Source of the DNA: Candidatus Omnitrophota bacterium
Lineage (GTDB): Bacteria; Omnitrophota; Gorgyraeia; Gygaellales; JAQTUX01
Direction of reading: 5' to 3'
Assembly (NCBI GenBank): GCA_028707125.1
Contig: JAQTUX010000002.1
Location: 186,001 to 250,000, forward strand
Length of the DNA: 64,000 nt
Part shown: piece after piece, positions 18,636 to 27,692 of the stretch
Layout of the letters: each line of letters begins with the position of its first letter
Position numbering within the stretch: position 1 is the first letter of the stretch
Program-made: the position numbers and the translations under genes
Notes under the pieces: model-generated
What the model saw: only the letters and a program-made list of their open reading frames with translations
Databases searched by the model: none
Told to the model about the DNA's origin: nothing

Positions 18636-19567
18636 TCAAAATTTCCGGAATACCAGCCTATAGTCAGATTTAACGCGTCATTAAAATTATATTCTGGCCG
18701 CCAGCCCAAGGTCCGGATTTTATGCGTGTCAAGGCTGTATCTAAAATCGTGGCCGAGGCGATCTTTCACGCGCCTTATCATATTATGGCCCTTATTCATT
18801 TTCTTCAATATGAGTTTTGTGAGATTCAAATTGGTAATCTCGGAATTGCTGGCAATATTGTAAACCCCTTCTTTCCTGCCCTTACGGATAACCGTATCTA
18901 TTGCGGCGCAGTTATCGTACACATAAATCCAGTCCCTGATATTCTCCCCCCGGCTGTAAAGCGGGACCTTCTTGTTCCTAAGTAAATTGGTGATAAAAAG
19001 CGGGATTACCTTCTCAGGATATTGATACGGCCCGAAATTATTGCCGCTCCTGGTGATTATAACGGGAAGTCCGTAGGTGTTGGCGTAAGACATGCAGAGC
19101 AGGTCCGCTCCTGCCTTGCTTGCTGAATAGGGATTGCCCGGAGCAAGAGGAGAATCTTCACGGAACCTGCCCCTTTTTATGCTCCCGTAGACTTCGTCGG
19201 TAGATATCTGAACGAATAGCCCGGCGCCGCTTCCCTTGCATGCCTCAAGCAGATTGCGCACACCCGCTATGTTGGTGTCAATAAAACAGCTTGAATCATT
19301 AATGGAACGGTCAACGTGCGTCTCGGCCGCGAAATTAACTATAACATCCGCCTTCCCGGCCAATCCCGTAACCAGGCGCCTGTCGCGTATATCCCCTTTT
19401 ACAAACCTGTGCCTCTTATCGGCCTTAAGCGAGGCAATATTATCTATGTTGCCGGCATATGTAAGCTTATCCAGATTGATTACCTCTGCCGCCTTGTATT
19501 TATTCAATATGAATTTAACAAAATTGGAGCCGATGAATCCGGCTCCGCCCGTGATCAGATATCTCAT
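18611..19567 (-). CDS. rmlB: dTDP-glucose 4,6-dehydratase
   Basis: 318 residues. Extended SDR with TGGAGFIGSNF at the N-terminus, the diagnostic TDEVYG segment and the YSASKAGAD catalytic motif (Tyr and Lys), plus RSGNNFGPYQYPEK for the dTDP-sugar. It converts dTDP-glucose to the 4-keto-6-deoxy intermediate. Slightly shorter than many RmlB proteins. It overlaps rmlA upstream by four bases and rmlD downstream. Confidence 0.94.
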   Translation of the reverse strand: MRYLITGGAGFIGSNFVKFILNKYKAAEVINLDKLTYAGNIDNIASLKADKRHRFVKGDIRDRRLVTGLAGKADVIVNFAAETHVDRSINDSSCFIDTNIAGVRNLLEACKGSGAGLFVQISTDEVYGSIKRGRFREDSPLAPGNPYSASKAGADLLCMSYANTYGLPVIITRSGNNFGPYQYPEKVIPLFITNLLRNKKVPLYSRGENIRDWIYVYDNCAAIDTVIRKGRKEGVYNIASNSEITNLNLTKLILKKMNKGHNMIRRVKDRLGHDFRYSLDTHKIRTLGWRPEYNFNDALNLTIGWYSGNFDWWKKRII

Positions 19568-20286
19568 TTCCGCTCTTTTCTCGCGATAAGATTATTGGCC
19601 CTGAGAAGCGATTCGTGCGTCCCGCAGTCAGTCCACCATCCGCTTAATATATCAAAAAACATCTCCTGTCTCTCTATATAGGCATTATTTACATCCGTTA
19701 TCTCCAGCTCGCCCCGCTTAGACGGCTTGAGAGTGCGTATAATATCAAAGACCCGTGGATCATACATATATATGCCGGTGACTATATAATCGGACTTGGG
19801 ATTCCTGGGCTTCTCCTGGATTGAAACTATCCGCCTGCCCCTTAATTCCACCACTCCGAAACGTTCAGGGTCCGGCGCCTTCTTTATCAATATCCTCGCC
19901 CCTCTTCTCTGCCGCCTGAATTTTTCAACATAACGCTTTATGGATTTCTCCACGACATTATCTCCCAGGATAACCGCTATTTTGTCTCCGTCGGCAAAAT
20001 GCTCCGTAAGGGCCAGCGCCGCGGCGATCCCGCCCTCGCCTTGCTGATAAGTATAGTTAATATGTTTTAAGCCGAAATCCGAACCGTTTCCCAGAAGCCG
20101 CAGGAAATCTCCGGCGTTATTGCCGCCCGTAACGATCATGATATCCGTAATGCCTGCCTCAACAAGGGCCATGATAGGGTAATACACCATCGGCCGGCAA
20201 TAGACAGGTAGAAGGTGCTTGTTTGTGATGCGGGTCAACGGCTCTAAACGCTTACCCAACCCGCCTGCCAAAATTACGCCTTTCAT
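19564..20286 (-). CDS. rmlA: Glucose-1-phosphate thymidylyltransferase
   Basis: 240 residues. Nucleotidyltransferase with the GGLGKRLEPLTRITNKHLLP signature (shown here in part: ILAGGLGKRLEPLT), LGDN metal motif near residue 105, EKP in IQEKPRNPK, and GWWTDCGT near the C-terminus. It makes dTDP-glucose (or a related NDP-sugar) for the RmlB/RmlD pair. It is of the short class without a C-terminal regulatory extension. Confidence 0.92.
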   Translation of the reverse strand: MKGVILAGGLGKRLEPLTRITNKHLLPVYCRPMVYYPIMALVEAGITDIMIVTGGNNAGDFLRLLGNGSDFGLKHINYTYQQGEGGIAAALALTEHFADGDKIAVILGDNVVEKSIKRYVEKFRRQRRGARILIKKAPDPERFGVVELRGRRIVSIQEKPRNPKSDYIVTGIYMYDPRVFDIIRTLKPSKRGELEITDVNNAYIERQEMFFDILSGWWTDCGTHESLLRANNLIARKERK

Positions 20287-20308
20287 ATTATCACGCGTCC
20301 ATTTTCCT

Positions 20309-20358
20309 CTACAGGCTTACGCCTGTAGAATCCTCATTCCCCACACGTAAGTGTGGGG
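20309..20358. repeat. Tandem pair of perfect palindromes, copy 1
   Basis: Two hairpin-forming palindromes lie ten bases apart. The first (20309-20328) has 8-base arms CTACAGGC and GCCTGTAG around TTAC. The second (20339-20358) has 8-base arms CCCCACAC and GTGTGGGG around GTAA. The second overlaps the 3' end of the rmlC-like gene and supplies its last codons. The same pair, in the same order and orientation, recurs at 20827-20876 on the other side of that gene. Confidence 0.9.
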
Positions 20359-20813
20359 TCCGGATGTAACGGCCTCAAATTATCCCAGTCGTAATATTCA
20401 TTCTTTATGCGGAATTCATCCGGTTTGTTTCTATCGTACTCGGGATCAATGCAGTTTATTATAAATGCCTCTCCCGCTAAACTCTTAAATGCGTGGAGCA
20501 CGCCTTTGGGGATACCTACAAGGCAAAAGTTTCCCTCGCCGATCTCGAATTCGTTGAGCTCGTTCTTTGTCCTGCTGTTATCGCGTATATCGACTAAAAC
20601 GAGCTTTATCTTTCCTTTGATGCAGCAGAAGAAATCGGCCTGATCTTTATGCAGATGGAACTTGTCCTTGTCCTTCGTGACCCCTTCAAATGCCGTTGTC
20701 AGATATACCTGCCGCGGCTGGATACCTGTTTCCGATACCCGGAATATCTCCATAAGCCGCCCGCGCTCGTCGGAGATCACCTTAAGCTTCTTAATCCTGA
20801 CGCCTTCTATCAT
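20334..20813 (-). CDS. dTDP-4-dehydrorhamnose 3,5-epimerase-like cupin (RmlC family)
   Basis: 159 residues of the RmlC/dTDP-sugar isomerase cupin superfamily. The RmlC-like elements DERGRLMEIF near residue 16, FHLHKDQADFFCCIKGKIKLVLVDIRD and IPKGVLHAF are present. It is shorter than typical RmlC (about 180) and its active-site region differs, so it could be a related sugar-ketoisomerase (FdtA/WbuA-like). The last eight or so residues (PDPTLTCGE) are coded by a palindromic repeat, so the natural C-terminus may have been changed by repeat insertion. Its place in the rml group supports a dTDP-sugar role. Confidence 0.85.
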   Translation of the reverse strand: MIEGVRIKKLKVISDERGRLMEIFRVSETGIQPRQVYLTTAFEGVTKDKDKFHLHKDQADFFCCIKGKIKLVLVDIRDNSRTKNELNEFEIGEGNFCLVGIPKGVLHAFKSLAGEAFIINCIDPEYDRNKPDEFRIKNEYYDWDNLRPLHPDPTLTCGE

Positions 20814-20826
20814 ACGCTCATTTCCT

Positions 20827-20876
20827 CTACAGGCTTACGCCTGTAGTATCATCATGCCCCACACGTAAGTGTGGGG
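20827..20876. repeat. Tandem pair of perfect palindromes, copy 2
   Basis: Second copy of the pair seen at 20309-20358: CTACAGGC/GCCTGTAG arms at 20827-20846 and CCCCACAC/GTGTGGGG arms at 20857-20876. Sequence just outside (TTTCCTCTACAGG and GTGGGGTC) is also shared, so each unit is about 55 bases. It ends two bases before the stop of the UDP-glucose dehydrogenase gene. The copies bracket the rmlC-like gene as direct repeats. Confidence 0.9.
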
Positions 20877-20877
20877 T

Positions 20878-22170
20878 CTATCTCCTGCCGATCCCGCAAT
20901 AATGGAACCCCATCTTCTTCATTTTATCGGGTTCGTAAATATTCCTCCCGTCTACAATTATGGGGTGCCTCATAAGTTTCTTTATCCTGGCGAGATCCAG
21001 CTCTTTAAACTGCGGCCATTCCGTAATAAATACCGCGCAATCGCAGGAACGGAAACAACCGTAGAGGTCGCGGGAAAATTCCACGCCCGCGATCATATCC
21101 TTTGCCTTGCGCATGGCATGCGGGTCGTACGCCTTGATCTTTGCCCCTTCGCTCTGAAGGCGCCTTATTATGTCAATGGAAGGCGCGTTGCGCAGGTCAT
21201 CGGTGTCCGGCTTAAAGGCCAGGCCCAATACCGCGATGGTCTTCCCCCTTACGATCCAGAGCATACTTTCGATCTTTTTCATGATATTTATCTTCTGTTC
21301 CTCGTTCACCCGTTCCACCGCCTTTAATAATTCAAAGTCATACCCTATTTTCTGCGCGATATTGATAAATGCCTGAACGTCTTTGGGAAAACAACTGCCT
21401 CCGTATCCTGCTCCGGCGTCAAGAAAGGAGCGCCCTATCCTCCTGTCCAGCCCCATTCCCTCCGCGACCTTGACCACGTCCGCCCCTACCCTGTCGCAAA
21501 CCTGCGATACGGCATTTATAAAAGATATCTTCGCGGCCAGGAAAGAATTACTGGCATGCTTTATTATCTCGGCGGACTTGATATCGGTTACTATGATCGG
21601 GCAATCAAGCGGCTCATAAAGATCCCTTAATATCCTCTCCGCGCGTTTTGATTCTACGCCGATAACGACCCTGTCCGGATGCATAAAGTCGGATATCGCC
21701 TGGCCTTCCCGCAGGAATTCCGGATTGGATGCGATGTCAAACTTGACCTTTCTTTTATTATTCAGCCCCACTGTATGCTCTACCCATTTGCCTGTCTCAA
21801 CCGGGACCGTGGACTTCTCCACTATGAGCCGATAGGAACGCATATATTTGGCGATATTACGCGCGACCTTTTCCACGCCGCTTAAATCCGCCTCTCCACT
21901 TTCCCGCGAGGGAGTACCTACCGTTATAAATATTACCTGCGAGCTATCTACCGCCTCCTTGATGCTGGAAGAAAAAAACAGGCGCCTGCCGCGCGCGTTA
22001 TCCCTGACCATCTCTTCTAAGCCGGGTTCATATATGGGGATATCCATCCTTTTCAGGCGCTTGATCTTCTTTTCATCGTTGTCCACGCATATGACACGGT
22101 TACCCAATTGAGCAAAGCAGGCGCCCGTAACCAGGCCCACATAACCCGTCCCGACGATCGCGATATCCAT
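20878..22170 (-). CDS. ugd: UDP-glucose 6-dehydrogenase
   Basis: 430 residues. The N-terminal NAD domain starts IAIVGTGYVGLVTGACFA. The middle has EKSTVPVETG and NPEFLREGQAI, and catalytic Cys260 lies in AGYGGSCFPKD. The UDP-binding domain follows (GLAFKPDTDDLRNAPS). Converts UDP-glucose to UDP-glucuronate, a precursor for surface glycans. It is the first gene of the sugar-nucleotide block and lies 17 bases downstream of lptD. Confidence 0.96.
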   Translation of the reverse strand: MDIAIVGTGYVGLVTGACFAQLGNRVICVDNDEKKIKRLKRMDIPIYEPGLEEMVRDNARGRRLFFSSSIKEAVDSSQVIFITVGTPSRESGEADLSGVEKVARNIAKYMRSYRLIVEKSTVPVETGKWVEHTVGLNNKRKVKFDIASNPEFLREGQAISDFMHPDRVVIGVESKRAERILRDLYEPLDCPIIVTDIKSAEIIKHASNSFLAAKISFINAVSQVCDRVGADVVKVAEGMGLDRRIGRSFLDAGAGYGGSCFPKDVQAFINIAQKIGYDFELLKAVERVNEEQKINIMKKIESMLWIVRGKTIAVLGLAFKPDTDDLRNAPSIDIIRRLQSEGAKIKAYDPHAMRKAKDMIAGVEFSRDLYGCFRSCDCAVFITEWPQFKELDLARIKKLMRHPIIVDGRNIYEPDKMKKMGFHYCGIGRR

Positions 22171-22187
22171 GACTCTCCTTATTAAAA

Positions 22188-24422
22188 CTAACTCCCCGGC
22201 TTCGGCTGATGGTACTCTTTATTGTATTCAAATTCCATTTCCGGGAACGCCTTTAACCTGTAAATGAACCACAATGCCTCTCCCTTATTCCTGGTCACAT
22301 TATAGGTAATGTCCAATTCCCCGCAGTGCAGATCGCGCGTGAGCACATATTCCTGTTCGGCAAATTCCTTTGTATGCGTGCTGGCAAATTGGTAACGCTC
22401 ATAAACGCTGAATTTCCATTTCGGGTTTATTCTATGGGTAAATTGGGTGGTTAACTCCTTTGACCCTTTTCTCTGATAACGATGCCCTATACCAAAAGAA
22501 GTATATTTGCTTACCTTCGCGTAAAGGTCTAAATTCGCGTTTTCAAATTCGTCGGATATATGGTCAAAGGTAGTGTCCGCCTCAAAGCGCAGCCAGCTGT
22601 AAGGGATAACCTCCAGGTCAAAAAGGAAGTCGGAAAATTTGCTCCCCGCGCCGGTTGAGGGATGATAGTCGTAGGATGAACTGACCTCTATTGTAGCCAG
22701 GTCCACCGACTTTTCTTTATTCTTTTCCCCTCTCTTGGTCTGCAGTTTATTGGTTAATCCGATAGAAATGCTGTTTCCCCCCGCTATTGAGTCGATGCCG
22801 TCAAACGAACGCAATTTTTCTGAAGAGATCGTGGGGTCATGCGTATACGCGTAAGAGGCGGTGGGGGTTATTACGTGCCTGAGCCTGTTGATATCAAGGC
22901 CAAAGGCATTAGTATTGACCTCAAATATCCTGAAAAACTTCGTGCTTAGATCGCCTCCGGCGGAAAATACGGTGCGGGGAGAGATATCCTCTTCGTCATC
23001 ACGGGTCCTGCTATAATAGGTCTGCTGCGAAGAAACAAAGGGCTTAAACTCAAGAAACGCTACTTTGCTCGGCATGGAAAACCTGTTGAACTCATCTAAT
23101 CTATTAACGGTATAATCCACATCGGAAGGCGCCGCGTCTTTGCTGTTTAAACTGGAAAATGTGGACCTGTTATTAAAGAGGAGCGGGGTTGACCCTATCT
23201 TGTGCTCCGTGCTCTGAAAGGCAATCTCCGGAAGCTGCTCTGTCATTGATTGAAAACGATTCACCCGGCTCTTTATCAGGAAACTTAACGTGCCGTTGGT
23301 CATACTACGCGTGCCTAAGAAGTACGTTTGCGGATTGGAATCCTTCTCATATTCCCTGTAGATATAATCCTTAATGATATTCGCGTCGCTTAATTTATGG
23401 TACTCAAACAATAAATTCGTATTGTCGTCCACTTCCCATTTATGCCGCCACTGTACGCGGAAACGCTCGCTCTCTTTGGTCTTCCTCTTTTCGGCGTAAT
23501 TCTTCTTATCCGGCCTTACAATGCGTTTTGTGGCGATACTGCGCTCACGCATATAATATGTTGACAGATTTCCTTTGCCGAAAGGGGTATCGCCGTAATT
23601 GAGGTCCGGGCCCCAGGCAAGGTCTTTTCTTTCGCGATAATCAAGATGGAATCTTCCCTTTATGTTCTCGTTGACATAATACCTCCACGCGCTCAAGACA
23701 AAGATCCCCCAGTCCTTTGACATACCCGGGGTCACCGTAACGCGCGGCCTTTTATCGTCAAGCCAATGAAGATAGCGCGGCATATACATAAGGGTCCGCT
23801 CGCCTACCTTCATCCTGATCTTCTGAAGCCGCATCCTGTCTTTGGGATAGAAGTCCACCTTATCGGCGGTGACCCTGTAATGCGGCTGGTCAAAACTGCA
23901 GGAGGTCATATATCCGTTGTCTACTATAAAATGATTCTCCGAAGCCCTCTGTATCTCCTGGCCCTTGCCGAACATAAAATCGGATTTTATCCTGGCGGAA
24001 AGCATAGTCCCCATCATTGAGTCAAAATTATATATTACTACCGAGCTCTTTATCACGCTATCTGTGCTCTTATCCGTTATTGTCACGTTGCCGTCGGCTA
24101 TGCAGTCATTTGTCATTCTATTTACCATCAAATTATCGCAGGTGAGCACCGTATTCTTATAGATCGCGACGACATTCCCCTTTGCTTTTATCTCCGAGCT
24201 TGCCGCCTGATATTCAATCATATCCGCGTTAACTTCAACCGCCTCTTTTTCGACCTGGGCGGGCTGCGTTTCTTTTGCCGCGGATGCGGCTTCCGCGCCC
24301 TGTCCTTGCGCGGCCTCCGGCTGCGCGGCCTCTGTTTCAGCGGCGCGTATACCGCGGAGTAAAACAAAAGGCGAAACAAGGCACAATATGATTAACGGGT
24401 AACTAAACTTTGGCAAGCTCAT
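22188..24422 (-). CDS. lptD: LPS-assembly outer-membrane protein LptD
   Basis: 744 residues. A signal peptide covers about residues 1-27 (cleavage likely after IRA), followed by an Ala/Gln/Glu-rich linker to about residue 58. The periplasmic OstA/LptA-like jellyroll is seen in VNADMIEYQAASSEIKAKGNV and repeats to about residue 190, with the characteristic TSCSFDQPHYRVTADKV segment. The remainder has alternating patterns of a large beta-barrel, ending in a Tyr/Phe-rich stretch. It places lipopolysaccharide in the outer leaflet. Its presence shows the host has an LPS-type outer membrane. It overlaps the ROK gene by 20 bases. Confidence 0.93.
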   Translation of the reverse strand: MSLPKFSYPLIILCLVSPFVLLRGIRAAETEAAQPEAAQGQGAEAASAAKETQPAQVEKEAVEVNADMIEYQAASSEIKAKGNVVAIYKNTVLTCDNLMVNRMTNDCIADGNVTITDKSTDSVIKSSVVIYNFDSMMGTMLSARIKSDFMFGKGQEIQRASENHFIVDNGYMTSCSFDQPHYRVTADKVDFYPKDRMRLQKIRMKVGERTLMYMPRYLHWLDDKRPRVTVTPGMSKDWGIFVLSAWRYYVNENIKGRFHLDYRERKDLAWGPDLNYGDTPFGKGNLSTYYMRERSIATKRIVRPDKKNYAEKRKTKESERFRVQWRHKWEVDDNTNLLFEYHKLSDANIIKDYIYREYEKDSNPQTYFLGTRSMTNGTLSFLIKSRVNRFQSMTEQLPEIAFQSTEHKIGSTPLLFNNRSTFSSLNSKDAAPSDVDYTVNRLDEFNRFSMPSKVAFLEFKPFVSSQQTYYSRTRDDEEDISPRTVFSAGGDLSTKFFRIFEVNTNAFGLDINRLRHVITPTASYAYTHDPTISSEKLRSFDGIDSIAGGNSISIGLTNKLQTKRGEKNKEKSVDLATIEVSSSYDYHPSTGAGSKFSDFLFDLEVIPYSWLRFEADTTFDHISDEFENANLDLYAKVSKYTSFGIGHRYQRKGSKELTTQFTHRINPKWKFSVYERYQFASTHTKEFAEQEYVLTRDLHCGELDITYNVTRNKGEALWFIYRLKAFPEMEFEYNKEYHQPKPGS

Positions 24423-25332
24423 CTTTGACTAATAGTGCGGCGCCTTTAAGGCCGGCATCGCTGCCTAATTCGGCCCTGACCACCCTTACCGCCTTTGCCG
24501 AATCAGGCATTGCCCTTTCCGCGATGATCCTTCTTACCTGCTTGAACAAAACCTCTCCCGCCTCTGCTACACCGCCGCCTATGACAATTGTGTCCGGATT
24601 AAGAAGGTTTACCGCGCTGCTGAGAGCAACGCCCAGATATTCTCCGATACCGCGCCAGACCCTGATCGCTTTTTTGTCGCCCTTCCTCCCCAGGACACTC
24701 AATTCCTCAAGGGAGACCTGCCTGCCAAAGGCCTTTCTGGCATACAGGGCTATATACCTGTTGCCTACGTAGCGCTCAAGGCAGGCCCTGCCGCCGCAGT
24801 TGCATCTGGGCCCGTCTAAATTCAGCGGCATATGGCCGATCTCTCCCGCCAGGTAACTGCTGCCCCTGTAAAGCCTGCCGCCTATCAGGATCCCGCCGCC
24901 AACGCCCGTGCCTAATGTAATACATAAGGCGTTCCTTGCGGAAGCAGCGGCGCCAAACCGGCCTTCAGCAAGACACATCAAATTCACGTCATTATCTATG
25001 ATCACCGGCAGCCCTGTCTTCCTGCTGAGTAATTTCGCGAGAGGGACATCTTTCCACCCGGGTATGTTAGGGAAAAAATGCACCACTCCCTTTTCGTAAT
25101 CGACTGGCCCGGGCACCCCCAGCCCCACACCCAAAAGAGAACCCTTTGATAATCCGCTCTTTGATATAAAACTGTTAATGGTTTCAATTATTATATTTAT
25201 CAACCTGGCCTTGCTGCGGTATCTGGAAGTAGAATAGACGGTCTTTACCAGCAGTTTGAGGCGTTCATCAAAAAGCGCCGACTTTAAATTGGTGCCGCCA
25301 AGGTCAACCGAAAAGATGAATTTCTTAGGCAT
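24403..25332 (-). CDS. ROK family sugar kinase (glucokinase-like)
   Basis: 309 residues. ATP-binding VDLGGTNLKSALFD at residues 9-22, GLGVPGPVD and DNDVN catalytic Asp near residue 107, and the ROK zinc motif CNCGGRACLE near 183-192 following GEIGHMPL. C-terminal IGGGVAEAG completes the fold. It phosphorylates a hexose, most often glucose. The gene follows two GGDEF genes and overlaps lptD. Confidence 0.93.
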   Translation of the reverse strand: MPKKFIFSVDLGGTNLKSALFDERLKLLVKTVYSTSRYRSKARLINIIIETINSFISKSGLSKGSLLGVGLGVPGPVDYEKGVVHFFPNIPGWKDVPLAKLLSRKTGLPVIIDNDVNLMCLAEGRFGAAASARNALCITLGTGVGGGILIGGRLYRGSSYLAGEIGHMPLNLDGPRCNCGGRACLERYVGNRYIALYARKAFGRQVSLEELSVLGRKGDKKAIRVWRGIGEYLGVALSSAVNLLNPDTIVIGGGVAEAGEVLFKQVRRIIAERAMPDSAKAVRVVRAELGSDAGLKGAALLVKDELAKV

Positions 25333-25375
25333 CCTAACTTTATATTTTAAGATAAAACCCCAATATTTTCAAGAG

Positions 25376-26383
25376 TTATCGTTGATCCTGCCCGAATATG
25401 CGGACTATGTTCCTGCCGGACCTCTTGGCGTCATACAAGGCAGAATCAGCCCTGTCTATCAGATCATGGAGATTATCCGCGTCCTCCGGAAATATGCTGG
25501 CGCCTATACTTATGGTGATCTTGAGCTTTTCATCGTAGGCCTTGAATGCCGTGGACTCAACGGCCTTTCTTATACGTTCTGAGACCATCCTTGTCTTTTC
25601 GGTAGCGGTCTCCGTAAGCATGATCACAAACTCCTCGCCTCCGAACCTGCCTATAAGGTCTACCTGACGAAGGTTATCCTTTATGATCCTGGCGCATTCT
25701 TTCAGGGCCGCGTCTCCGGCCAGGTGCCCGTAAGTATCGTTTATCTGTTTAAAATTATCCAGGTCGGCCATAAGCAGGGAAAAACTCAGTTGAAATTTCT
25801 TTGAACGCGACAACTCGCCCTCCATCCTCTCCAGCGCGTACCTTCTGCTGAATATACCGCAAAGCGCGTCGGTGATCGCCAGCCGCTGGACCTCTTCGTA
25901 AAGGTAGGCGCGCCTCAAGCCCAGGACCAGCTGATTTTTAAGGATAGAGCAGGCCTCCCTGCTTTTCGGGTCCATGCCGCTTACAACCAGCGCCTGTTTC
26001 TCCGTACCCAACTCAAGCTCAAACACCTCATGGGCCTGAGGGTATTTTTCAGGCGAATATTCTTTGACAAACTCGCAAGCGCCGTAATCAACATGCCTCT
26101 TCAACAGCTCTTTAAATGTATCCTGGACCTCCTGCGGCTTAAGGGACTTATTTATCTCCCTGGCCAGGTCATAAAGAGCTATTATGGAGGAAAGCCGTTC
26201 CTCCTGACGCGCGCTGTCCCGCTTGAGCTCTTCTATGCTGGATCCTGTCTCATCGCAGGATACCCGCAGATCATTTATCTCGCTTTTGATCTTAATGCCG
26301 CGCGACTGCCGGTATCTCCGGAATAATATTACCAGCCACGCTCCGGACAGCGATACTATTAACAGCAATATAAAGTTACGCAC
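25376..26383 (-). CDS. Membrane-anchored GGDEF diguanylate cyclase
   Basis: 335 residues. One N-terminal transmembrane helix (about residues 3-21), a coiled-coil stretch (about 30-70), a degenerate GAF-like middle, and a C-terminal GGDEF domain with the intact active-site GGEEF in RFGGEEFVIML. DLDNFKQINDTYGH carries the metal and substrate residues. No obvious RxxD inhibitory site was noted. Synthesises cyclic di-GMP. It overlaps the second GGDEF gene by eight bases. Confidence 0.93.
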   Translation of the reverse strand: MRNFILLLIVSLSGAWLVILFRRYRQSRGIKIKSEINDLRVSCDETGSSIEELKRDSARQEERLSSIIALYDLAREINKSLKPQEVQDTFKELLKRHVDYGACEFVKEYSPEKYPQAHEVFELELGTEKQALVVSGMDPKSREACSILKNQLVLGLRRAYLYEEVQRLAITDALCGIFSRRYALERMEGELSRSKKFQLSFSLLMADLDNFKQINDTYGHLAGDAALKECARIIKDNLRQVDLIGRFGGEEFVIMLTETATEKTRMVSERIRKAVESTAFKAYDEKLKITISIGASIFPEDADNLHDLIDRADSALYDAKRSGRNIVRIFGQDQR

Positions 26384-27692
26384 TACACACCCTGTCCCTG
26401 CCCTGTTCTTTTGCCCTGTAAAGGGCGCGGTCAGCGGCCTCTATTATGCCTTCCACGCTTTCCGCGTCGTCGGGAAAACAAGCCACGCCCGCGGACACCC
26501 TTACTCTCGTAGGTACCCTTCTTAAGATTACCTCCTCTGAAGATATCTTTTCTCTCAGGCCTTCGGCAAATCTTACGGCTTCGTCTTTGGAGGAACCGGG
26601 CAAAACAACGGCGAATTCCTCCCCTCCAAAGCGCGATACGACCGCCTGGGTTTGTGGACAGGCGCTCAGAAGTATCTCGGACAGCCGCCTGAGGACTATA
26701 TCGCCGGCTGTATGGCCGTACCTGTCGTTATATTCCTTGAAGTGATCTATATCCATCATAAGAAAGGAGAAGGCGCTTTTTCCTCTCGCGGCCTTATCTA
26801 CTTCCTCTTGCAGGCGCTCGGACAAATACCGCCTTAAGTAAAGCCCTGTAAGCCCGTCGCGCACCGCAAGCTGCAATGTCTGCTGATAAAACTGGGCGTC
26901 TTCGATCGCCACCGCCCCAAGGTCGGCTATCGCCTTTAACAGGCGCAGATCATCAAGAGAAAAAGCGCTTTCGGCCGCGCTGTCCATCCTCAATACGCCG
27001 ACTACGTTGCTGTCGCTTATAAACGGAGCGGCAATAAGCGAGGTGACGCCGCGCCGTTCTTCCTGCCCCATGCCCTCTATGTCAAAACGGAAATCGTTAT
27101 TTATGTCTTCCACTATAAGGGCGGAGGTATGCTTCAATACCCAGCGGTCAAAGACGTCCCCTTTCTTGGCCTTTATAACTACGGCTGATTCCTTGCGCGA
27201 GGCAACCAATTCCAATTGCTGATTCCGTATATCCGTAAGGTACAAAAGACAATTTCCCCTGCCGCCGGTCATCCGGTAAGTGCTGTCCACAATAATGGAA
27301 ATGACTTCATCGACATCCGTGCTGCCGCCTAACTTTTCAGCAAGCATCCTCAGCGATCCATAGCTTGCCACCCTGGAATAAAGCGATGTATTTACGGCTG
27401 TGAGGTTATTGAATTCAGAGGCCAGATAATTCTTCTTTTCCTGAAATTTCTCCAGCTCTACCTTAAGATGGCTGTCTTTATCGGATTCTCTTCTGTGGAT
27501 GGTATAGCATAACGCGAGGAATGCCGCGTAGATCAAAAGAATATACGGCGAGAGGCCCGGTTTATTGTTCGCGGCACGCAGGGGATAGAAGAAAAAAAGG
27601 AAGGCCAGACTTACTGCCAGGATTACCCTTACGGCGCGGGGGGTTCTGCCGTAAAGCAGATCAACAAATGGTTTCTTCGGTATATTTATCAA
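26376..27692 (-). CDS. GAF-GGDEF diguanylate cyclase
   Basis: 438 residues. Two N-terminal hydrophobic helices (about 22-40 and 46-65), a coiled coil, a GAF domain (about 110-265) and a GGDEF domain with intact RFGGEEFAVVL and DIDHFKEYNDRYGH. The GAF domain suggests a small-molecule or redox input. Its start overlaps the ABC ATPase gene by 32 bases. Tandem with another cyclase, it may tune surface polysaccharide or attachment, a common target of cyclic di-GMP. Confidence 0.93.
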   Translation of the reverse strand: MINIPKKPFVDLLYGRTPRAVRVILAVSLAFLFFFYPLRAANNKPGLSPYILLIYAAFLALCYTIHRRESDKDSHLKVELEKFQEKKNYLASEFNNLTAVNTSLYSRVASYGSLRMLAEKLGGSTDVDEVISIIVDSTYRMTGGRGNCLLYLTDIRNQQLELVASRKESAVVIKAKKGDVFDRWVLKHTSALIVEDINNDFRFDIEGMGQEERRGVTSLIAAPFISDSNVVGVLRMDSAAESAFSLDDLRLLKAIADLGAVAIEDAQFYQQTLQLAVRDGLTGLYLRRYLSERLQEEVDKAARGKSAFSFLMMDIDHFKEYNDRYGHTAGDIVLRRLSEILLSACPQTQAVVSRFGGEEFAVVLPGSSKDEAVRFAEGLREKISSEEVILRRVPTRVRVSAGVACFPDDAESVEGIIEAADRALYRAKEQGRDRVCSA

